Part shown: one piece after another, positions 1-4,462 of the stretch | Layout: every line of letters begins with the position of its first letter | Numbering within the stretch: position 1 is the first letter of the stretch | Assembly: GCA_013695395.1 (NCBI GenBank) | Contig: JACDAP010000290.1 | Coordinates: forward strand, 1-5,465 | Direction: 5' to 3' | From: Solirubrobacterales bacterium | Lineage (GTDB): Bacteria; Actinomycetota; Thermoleophilia; Solirubrobacterales; Solirubrobacteraceae | Length of the DNA: 5,465 nt | Translations under genes and position numbers: made by a program | The notes under the pieces: model-generated | What the model was told of the DNA's origin: nothing | The model's input: only the letters and a program-made list of their open reading frames with translations | Databases searched by the model: none

Positions 1-49
1 GGCCGCGCCCGGTGACTGCGGGGGCGACCCGGCCCGGGTGCGCACCTCG

Positions 50-55
50 TAAGCT
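50..55 (+). promoter_or_regulatory. Putative -10 box (TAAGCT) for the SRPBCC gene
   Basis: TAAGCT fits the actinobacterial -10 pattern TAnnnT. Seven nucleotides separate it from the GTG at 63, so transcription would begin at or within a base of the start codon, giving a leaderless mRNA. No convincing -35 hexamer is visible about 17 nt upstream. It would fall inside the coding region if the GTG at 12 were the real start. Confidence 0.45.
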
Positions 56-62
56 GCGCGGC

Positions 63-605
63 GTGGATCCCGTCACCGCCGACGTGCTCATCGCCCGCCC
101 GCCGGAGGAGGTCTTCGCCTACCTCACCGACGTCGCGAACCATCCCGAGTTCATGGGTCACTTCACCCGGGACTGGCACCTCACGCGCGAGGACACGGTG
201 GGTCTCGGTGCCGGGGTGCGCTTCGCGTTCGCGCAGCGCCGGACGAAGTTCCCCTGGGTCGATCAGACGATCCACGAGCTCGAGGCTCCCCGGCGGATCA
301 CGCTCGTCGGCCGGACCGGCAAGTTCAACCGCATCCGCACGCTGACCGAGTGGGAGCTCGAGCCCGCCTCGGGCGGGGGAACCAAGGTGACGGTCTCCTT
401 CGAGAAGGTCCCGAAGCTTCCGAGCGATCGCCTGGTCGAGGGCAAGCGCTTCCACAAGGCCAAGTGGCGCAAGACCGTGAAGGTGCTCCGCGACGTGCTC
501 GAGGGGGAGCGTGAGGCGGGCCCGCGCGCCACGATCGCCGGCGGCGCCCGCAAGCCCGCGACGGGCTTCCACTTCGCGGCGCCTGCCCGCGGCGTCACGA
601 AGTAG
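63..605 (+). CDS. SRPBCC (Bet v1/START-fold) family protein
   Basis: This 180-residue soluble protein has no signal peptide or membrane segment. Its N-terminus (residues 5-34) reads like the first strand and helices of the polyketide cyclase/dehydrase branch of the SRPBCC superfamily: T-A-D-V-x-I-A-R-P-P-E-E-V-F-A-Y-L-T-D, then N-H-P-E-F. Alternating strands follow (about 52-116), then the long C-terminal helix (about 121-150). Residues 151-180 form an extra Gly/Ala/Arg/Lys-rich tail that is probably disordered. Family members bind hydrophobic ligands in a deep pocket, and the ligand here cannot be read from sequence. The frame is open to a GTG at 12, but the 17 added residues are unlike the family, and a TAAGCT box lies 7 nt before the GTG at 63, so 63 is preferred. 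No Shine-Dalgarno site precedes either start. The next gene begins 12 bp after the stop codon. The fold is confident; the function is unknown. Confidence 0.82.
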   Translation: MDPVTADVLIARPPEEVFAYLTDVANHPEFMGHFTRDWHLTREDTVGLGAGVRFAFAQRRTKFPWVDQTIHELEAPRRITLVGRTGKFNRIRTLTEWELEPASGGGTKVTVSFEKVPKLPSDRLVEGKRFHKAKWRKTVKVLRDVLEGEREAGPRATIAGGARKPATGFHFAAPARGVTK

Positions 606-608
606 GAT
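603..608 (+). promoter_or_regulatory. Putative -10 box (TAGGAT) for the lipoprotein gene
   Basis: TAGGAT lies 9 nt before the ATG at 618, and its first three bases are the TAG stop codon of the upstream SRPBCC gene. It matches TAnnnT and the TAGGATC variant seen before other genes here. An alternative reading is that AGGA (604-607), 10 nt from the ATG, is a weak Shine-Dalgarno site. No clear -35 is visible. Confidence 0.4.
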
Positions 609-617
609 CCACGGCTC

Positions 618-1175
618 ATGTTCCGTCGCTCCGCCGCCCTGCTGACCGCCGTCGCCGCTCTCGGCCTCTCCGCCTGTGGCGCGGAGAGCATCACCTCCTC
701 CTCCGAGCCCGCCGAGTCCGAGGCCCTGTACCTCGATCTGAACGGCCTCAAGTACCAGGTCCAGCTCTCCCGTCAGCTGAACCCCGCGCTGCCTGAGGAC
801 GGCGACTACTTCCGGGGGATCGATCAGAGCGAACGCTTCCTGCCCAAGGGCAGCGTCTGGTTCGGCGTCTTCATCCGCGTGGAGAACGAGTACGACCGCC
901 CCATCCCCTCGGCCCGGGAGTTCGAGATCGACGACACCCGCGGGAACAAGTTCGAGCCGATCGACAGCGAGGGCGTCTACGCCTACCAGCCGGAGACCAT
1001 CCCGAACCGGGGATACATCCCGAACCAGGAGGACCTGCAGGCCTACTCCGGCACCCAGGGTTCGCTCCTGCTCTTCAAGATCCCGCTCGAGTCCTTGGAC
1101 AACCGCCCGCTCGAACTGGCGATCAAGGACCCGAGCGACACGCGCAAGGCCGTGCGCGTCGACCTCGACGTCTGA
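618..1175 (+). CDS. Secreted lipoprotein, DUF4352-like, function unknown
   Basis: This 185-residue protein begins with a typical lipoprotein signal: basic M-F-R-R, a hydrophobic core (residues 6-17), and the lipobox L-S-A-C with the lipidated cysteine at 20. It should be anchored to the outer face of the cytoplasmic membrane. A Ser/Glu-rich linker (21-36) leads to a domain at about 37-185. The stretch W-F-G-V-F-I-R-V-E-N-E-Y-D-R-P (81-95), followed by F-E-I-D-D-T-R-G-N-K-F-E-P (102-114), resembles the immunoglobulin-like DUF4352/telokin-like extracellular fold. Other marked segments are G-S-L-L-L-F-K-I-P (148-156) and N-R-P-L-E-L (162-167). There is only the one cysteine and no recognisable catalytic motif, so a binding or structural role is likelier than enzymatic activity. 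The ATG lies 12 bp after the SRPBCC stop, so co-transcription is possible, though a -10-like box overlaps that stop. Lipoprotein status is confident; the domain match is moderate. Confidence 0.83.
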   Translation: MFRRSAALLTAVAALGLSACGAESITSSSEPAESEALYLDLNGLKYQVQLSRQLNPALPEDGDYFRGIDQSERFLPKGSVWFGVFIRVENEYDRPIPSAREFEIDDTRGNKFEPIDSEGVYAYQPETIPNRGYIPNQEDLQAYSGTQGSLLLFKIPLESLDNRPLELAIKDPSDTRKAVRVDLDV

Positions 1176-1193
1176 GCTGAGCTGATCGAACGA

Positions 1194-1211
1194 CGGGCGC
1201 TGCTGCGCCCG
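1194..1211. terminator. Hairpin between convergent genes, probable bidirectional terminator
   Basis: CGGGCGC (1194-1200) and GCGCCCG (1205-1211) pair perfectly as a 7-bp all-GC stem around the 4-nt loop TGCT. The hairpin sits in the 45-bp gap between the lipoprotein stop codon (ends 1175) and the PBP stop codon (starts 1221), where both converging transcripts must end. There is no T-tract on either strand, which is common for terminators in high-GC actinobacteria. The position supports the call more strongly than the stem alone. Confidence 0.55.
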
Positions 1212-1220
1212 CGTCGGCGC

Positions 1221-3149
1221 TCAGCCCCGATCGAGCCCCGCGCGCAGGACCTCGCGGGCGATCGGTGCGGCGGTGTCCCCGCCGGTCCCGGCCTGCACCA
1301 CGAGCACCCCCACCGCGACGCGCGGGGTCGCCTCGCCCGCCGGGGCGAACGCGGCGAACCAGGCGTCGGTGTCGGTCGTGTCCGAGCCCGAGGAGCAGCT
1401 CTCCGGGTCGAACGGCACCCCTTCCCCCTCCGCCGGTGTGACCTGACAGCTCTGGGTGGACTTCAGCTCGGCCGTGCCCGTCTTCCCGGCCACCTCGACA
1501 CCGGGGAGGGCCGCCGCGGCGCCGGTGCCGTCGTCGACCACGCCGCGCATGAACTTCTCGACGGTGGCTGCGACCTTGGGCGTGGTCACCCTGGTCAGCG
1601 GCGCCTTCGGGGTCCTGCGTGCGACGTCGAGGTCGAGCGTGAGCCGGGGCCGGCTGCCGCGGTCGGCGATCGTCGCGGCGACCACGGCCATCTGCAGCGC
1701 CGTGGCCTGCACCTTGCCCTGGCCGATCGCGGAGGAGCCGACGGCGAGGTCGTCCCCGATCTCGCCGGCCTCGGGGATCGTCGCGACCGCTGCGCCCGGG
1801 AGCAGCGGCGGGCCGTCGAACCCGAAGCGCTTGGCGACGTCGACGAGCTTTTCCGCGCCGAGCTCCGCCCCGAGCGGGGCGAAGACCGAGTTGCAGGAGA
1901 GCGCGAAGCTCCGGGCCAGCGTGCCCCCGCACGACTCGCCGTTGGCGTTCTCGAGCTTGACGCCCTCCAGGGTCGCGAAGGTCTCCACCGGATAGCTCGA
2001 CCCCTCGCCGGCGATGCCCTCCTCGAGCGCCCCGGTGAGGGTGAGGATCTTGAACGTGGAGCCGGGCGGCTGCAGGCCGGAGAAGGCGATCCCGGCGTAA
2101 CCGAGCACCGCGCCGGAGACCGGGTCCAGCGCCACGACGCCGCCGAGCCGGTCACCGAGCCCCGTGACCGCCGCGCGCACGACCGCGGGGGAGATCGTCG
2201 AGCGCACTGCCCTGGCCTGCTCCGGTTCGGTCTCCGCGAGCACGCGGTCGCCAGCCGTGAGCGTGCCTCCGGGGGTGCCGAGCAGCCGCTCGTCGAGGGC
2301 GAGCTCGAGGCCGGAGAGCCCGACCGGGGTGTCCTTCGGGACGCCGCGCTCGGCGAGCTCGGCCGCACGCTCGGGCGGGGCCTTCCCGACCTGGCCGACG
2401 ACGCTGGGGGCGATATCGGCCACGGAGGGGTCCGGCGTCCGCGCCTCGCCCTCGGCCAGCGTGACGTTGTCACGGCTCTTGAGCGTGGCCCGCGGGGGCA
2501 TCTTCACGGTGCGGCCGAGCTCCTCGCCCGTCGCAAGGCCGGGGAAGGCGAGCTCGCGGCGCCAGTCGATCCCGGTGGCGTCGCCGTCGTCGGTGATCCG
2601 GAGGTCGACCTGCTCGGTGAGCCGCCCGAAGATCCGGGTGCGCACCACGATCGGGACCCGGATGGCGGTGTCGGACAGCTCGACCGGGGTGCCACCGACC
2701 CCGAGCTTCTCGCCGGTCGCCGTGGTGAAGAGCTCGCGGTGGAGCTCGGTGAAGCGGGCTTCGCTCACGCGGTTGCCGGCCTCGCCGGTGAGCTCTGAGT
2801 ACATCGCCTTGTAATCGCCTCGCGACCAGGCGGCCGCGTAGCGCTCGGCGATCGCGACGCGGTCCACGCCGCCGCCGAAGGTCACGAACGCGCCCGCGAT
2901 GGCGAGCAGGGCGACGGCGAGCAGGGCGACGGAGACGAGGCGGCGCGTGCGGAACTGGTCGGGCGTCGGCCGCGCGGTGGGGCGCGGACGGGTCGTCGTG
3001 CGCGCGGGGCCGGGGCGCACGGGGCCGGGCCGGACGGGGCCTGGCCTGGGCGAACCGGATCCTCGGGAGGGGGATGGTGCCTCTCCGGGGCCGGGCCGTC
3101 GTGGGCCGGTGTGTCGGGGAGGCTTCCCCGAGGGCTGGTCCGGGCTCAC
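1221..3149 (-). CDS. Membrane-anchored penicillin-binding protein (transpeptidase) with NTF2-like domain
   Basis: This 642-residue PBP should cross-link peptidoglycan stem peptides outside the membrane. Order of parts: a Pro/Arg/Gly-rich cytoplasmic tail (1-70) with three R-P-G-P-V/A repeats (35-49); one membrane helix (about 71-90); an NTF2-like MecA_N-type domain (about 96-205) containing A-E-R-Y-A-A-A-W-S-R-G-D-Y; a linker/dimerisation region (about 206-330); and the transpeptidase domain (about 335-640). All catalytic motifs are intact: S364-T-F-K367 in P-P-G-S-T-F-K, S418-C-N420, and K556-T-G-T559. I-G-Q-G-K-V-Q-A-T-A-L-Q-M-A (475-488) is a class B hallmark, and no glycosyltransferase domain is present. 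Layout resembles the actinobacterial PBP-lipo/PBP2a-like group, but the anchor here is a helix with no lipobox. Four cysteines (407, 419, 568, 585) all lie in the transpeptidase domain. The GTG start follows a TAGGCT box by 9 nt with no clear Shine-Dalgarno site. The gene is divergent from the MarP-like protease and convergent with the lipoprotein gene. Confidence 0.94.
   Translation of the reverse strand: MSPDQPSGKPPRHTGPRRPGPGEAPSPSRGSGSPRPGPVRPGPVRPGPARTTTRPRPTARPTPDQFRTRRLVSVALLAVALLAIAGAFVTFGGGVDRVAIAERYAAAWSRGDYKAMYSELTGEAGNRVSEARFTELHRELFTTATGEKLGVGGTPVELSDTAIRVPIVVRTRIFGRLTEQVDLRITDDGDATGIDWRRELAFPGLATGEELGRTVKMPPRATLKSRDNVTLAEGEARTPDPSVADIAPSVVGQVGKAPPERAAELAERGVPKDTPVGLSGLELALDERLLGTPGGTLTAGDRVLAETEPEQARAVRSTISPAVVRAAVTGLGDRLGGVVALDPVSGAVLGYAGIAFSGLQPPGSTFKILTLTGALEEGIAGEGSSYPVETFATLEGVKLENANGESCGGTLARSFALSCNSVFAPLGAELGAEKLVDVAKRFGFDGPPLLPGAAVATIPEAGEIGDDLAVGSSAIGQGKVQATALQMAVVAATIADRGSRPRLTLDLDVARRTPKAPLTRVTTPKVAATVEKFMRGVVDDGTGAAAALPGVEVAGKTGTAELKSTQSCQVTPAEGEGVPFDPESCSSGSDTTDTDAWFAAFAPAGEATPRVAVGVLVVQAGTGGDTAAPIAREVLRAGLDRG
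2901..2930 (-). repeat. Perfect 15-bp tandem duplication in the PBP membrane helix
   Basis: GGCGAGCAGGGCGAC on the + strand occurs twice head to tail (2901-2915 and 2916-2930) without mismatch. Read on the minus strand it encodes V-A-L-L-A twice (residues 74-83), the centre of the transmembrane helix. Being five codons long, gain or loss of a unit keeps the frame and changes only helix length. Confidence 0.9.
3001..3045 (-). repeat. Three imperfect 15-bp tandem repeats encoding R-P-G-P-V/A
   Basis: Units at 3001-3015, 3016-3030 and 3031-3045 each differ from the neighbouring unit at two of 15 positions. They encode the R-P-G-P-V, R-P-G-P-V, R-P-G-P-A run (PBP residues 35-49) within the disordered cytoplasmic tail. 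The unit is again five codons, so copy number can vary without a frameshift. Confidence 0.8.
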
Positions 3150-3158
3150 GGAGCTTCG

Positions 3159-3164
3159 AGCCTA
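3159..3164 (-). promoter_or_regulatory. Putative -10 box (TAGGCT) for the PBP gene
   Basis: On the minus strand TAGGCT is followed by 9 nt and then the GTG start at 3149. It matches TAnnnT and is followed by C like the boxes of the neighbouring genes. A candidate -35 such as CTTACA (3180-3185, 15-nt spacer) is weak. No Shine-Dalgarno sequence fits between the box and the start, which favours a leaderless or nearly leaderless transcript. Confidence 0.5.
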
Positions 3165-3220
3165 CCCCGTGCGGTTGCCTGTAAGCCTCGGCGGGCGGCG
3201 GCATCGCCCCGGGCAGGCGG

Positions 3221-3226
3221 TAGCGT
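3221..3226 (+). promoter_or_regulatory. Putative -10 box (TAGCGT) for the protease gene
   Basis: TAGCGT is followed by CC and lies 12 nt before the GTG at 3239, the widest spacing among the five genes. Here AGGA (3229-3232), 6 nt from the GTG, could serve as a weak Shine-Dalgarno site, although a start point 6-7 nt after the box would lie at or just past it. No recognisable -35 is seen. Confidence 0.4.
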
Positions 3227-3238
3227 CCAGGACCGTCC

Positions 3239-4393
3239 GTGACCACCGTCGACCTGATCATCATCGCTTTCACGGTGCTCCTCGCCGCCGGCGGCTTCCG
3301 TCAGGGCTTCGTGGTCGGGGCGCTCTCGCTCGCGGGGTTCATCGCCGGCGCCTACCTGGGCACGCGCGCGGCGCCCCTCCTCTTGCCCGAGGGATCCTCC
3401 TCGCCCTACGCACCGATCTTCGGGCTGATGGGCGCGTTCCTGGGCGGGGTGATCTTCTCGCTCTCCTTCGAGGGGTTCGCGACCGCGCTGCGCCAGAGCT
3501 TCCTCGCGGTTCCGGGCGCGCGGAGCGTGGACGGGCTGCTGGGCGCCGCACTGGCGGCGGCGCTCGCGCTGGCGATCTCCTGGGTGGCCGGCGCGGTCGC
3601 GCTGCAGACTCCGTCGGCGCGGGAGCTGCGGGGGGACATCCAGCGCTCGGAGATCCTGTCGCGGCTGAACGCGGCGCTGCCTCCCTCGGGCGGCCTCCTG
3701 AACGCGCTGGCCCGGATCGATCCGTTCCCGACGCTGGACGGGCCCGCGGCCGACGTCGCGCCACCGCGGGCGGCGATCGCCCGTGACCCGGAGGTCGCCG
3801 CGGCCGCCGGGAGCGTCGTGCGGATCCTCGGCACCGCTTGCGGCCTGGGGCTCGAGGGCTCGGGGTACGTGGCCGGTGACGGCCTCGTGGTCACCAACGC
3901 GCACGTGATCGCGGGGGAGGAGGACACCACCGTGCAGGTCGGCGGGGACGGGCCGAAGTTCGACGCCCAGCCGGTCTTCTACGACCCGAAGAATGACCTC
4001 GCGATCCTCCGCGTCAGCAACCTGCAGGGTGTCCGCCCGCTGCCGCTCGCCGACGAGGCGGAGTCGGGGACCGAGGCGGCGGTGCTCGGCTTCCCGCTCA
4101 ACGGGCCCTACGACGTCCGCGCGGCGCGACTGGCCTCCACGCGCACCGTGCTCTCACAGGACGCCTACGGGCGGGGTCCGGTGCGTCGGGCGATCACGAG
4201 CTTCCGCGCCAACGTGCGGCCCGGCAACTCGGGCGGGCCGGTGGTCGACGGCCGGGGACGGGTGGTGGCCACCGTGTTCGCCACCGCCAGCGGGAGCGCG
4301 CGCCGGACGGGCTACGGCGTGCCGAACAAGGTCGTGGCCGACGCGCTCGCGGGCCCCCTCCGACCGGTCTCCAGCGGGCCCTGCGCGCCCTGA
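3239..4393 (+). CDS. MarP-like membrane serine protease (CvpA + trypsin-like domain)
   Basis: This 384-residue protein joins an N-terminal CvpA-like membrane domain (helices about 5-20, 24-44, 58-78 and 97-121) through a linker (about 122-185) to an extracytoplasmic trypsin/HtrA-like protease domain (about 186-384). The triad is complete: H222 in T-N-A-H-V, D253 in N-D-L-A-I-L, and S331 in R-P-G-N-S-G-G-P. No PDZ domain follows, which separates it from DegP/HtrA. The architecture and triad spacing match MarP (Rv3671c) of M. tuberculosis, which is needed for acid and oxidative stress resistance and cleaves the peptidoglycan hydrolase RipA. The only cysteines, C201 at the domain start and C382 three residues from the C-terminus, sit where MarP has its activity-tuning disulfide. 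Its substrate here is unknown. It is divergent from the PBP gene and 69 bp upstream of the topoisomerase gene on the same strand. The GTG start puts the first membrane helix at the very N-terminus, as expected. Confidence 0.92.
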   Translation: MTTVDLIIIAFTVLLAAGGFRQGFVVGALSLAGFIAGAYLGTRAAPLLLPEGSSSPYAPIFGLMGAFLGGVIFSLSFEGFATALRQSFLAVPGARSVDGLLGAALAAALALAISWVAGAVALQTPSARELRGDIQRSEILSRLNAALPPSGGLLNALARIDPFPTLDGPAADVAPPRAAIARDPEVAAAAGSVVRILGTACGLGLEGSGYVAGDGLVVTNAHVIAGEEDTTVQVGGDGPKFDAQPVFYDPKNDLAILRVSNLQGVRPLPLADEAESGTEAAVLGFPLNGPYDVRAARLASTRTVLSQDAYGRGPVRRAITSFRANVRPGNSGGPVVDGRGRVVATVFATASGSARRTGYGVPNKVVADALAGPLRPVSSGPCAP

Positions 4394-4447
4394 GCTCCCA
4401 CACGAGGCGGCGGCGAGCAGCCGGTCGGCCGGTGCGCGCGTTCCCGC

Positions 4448-4453
4448 TACGCT
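4448..4453 (+). promoter_or_regulatory. Putative -10 box (TACGCT) for the topoisomerase gene
   Basis: TACGCT lies 9 nt before the ATG at 4463. The 18 nt from box through ATG match the same stretch of the lipoprotein gene at 14 positions, including the final GCTCATG. No Shine-Dalgarno sequence is present in the 9 nt. This suggests a separate, leaderless or nearly leaderless transcript rather than only read-through from the protease gene. Confidence 0.5.
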
Positions 4454-4462
4454 CCGCCGCTC

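Larger units (their letters stand above)
3150..3238. promoter_or_regulatory. Divergent intergenic region between PBP and protease genes
   Basis: These 89 bp must hold the promoters of both divergent genes. The -10-like boxes at 3159-3164 (minus) and 3221-3226 (plus) sit close to their respective starts. Between them, GGGCG (3193-3197) and CGCCC (3205-3209) form a 5-bp hairpin or dyad with a 7-nt centre, and GCCTG (3177-3181) with CAGGC (3214-3218) is a wider inverted pair. Either could be an operator, but both are short and expected at this GC content, so no regulator is assigned. Confidence 0.4.

Noticed and set aside
12..62. Upstream GTG at 12 as the SRPBCC start.
   Set aside because: It adds 17 Gly/Arg/Pro-containing residues before the fold and would place the TAAGCT box inside the gene. 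The GTG at 63 begins just before the family's first strand. Not fully excluded.
1176..1185. Short direct repeat (GAGCT twice) just after the lipoprotein stop codon.
   Set aside because: Two 5-bp copies are within chance and have no associated structure.
1595..2473. Long minus-strand frame overlapping the PBP in another frame.
   Set aside because: The product is almost wholly Arg/Ser/Pro, a frame-shifted reading of the PBP gene, whose own frame holds SxxK, SxN and KTG.
2470..3904. Overlapping open frames around the PBP/protease divergent region (minus 2470-3273, plus 2899-3786, minus 3146-3904).
   Set aside because: They cross the promoter region and both real genes, have low-complexity Arg/Gly/Ala products, and contain no domain. 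They are GC-driven shadows.
4394..4462. Possible terminator hairpin CCGG-TCGG-CCGG (4421-4432) between the protease and topoisomerase genes.
   Set aside because: The stem is only 4 bp and self-complementary CCGG is frequent at this GC content. There is no T-tract, so it is not supported.
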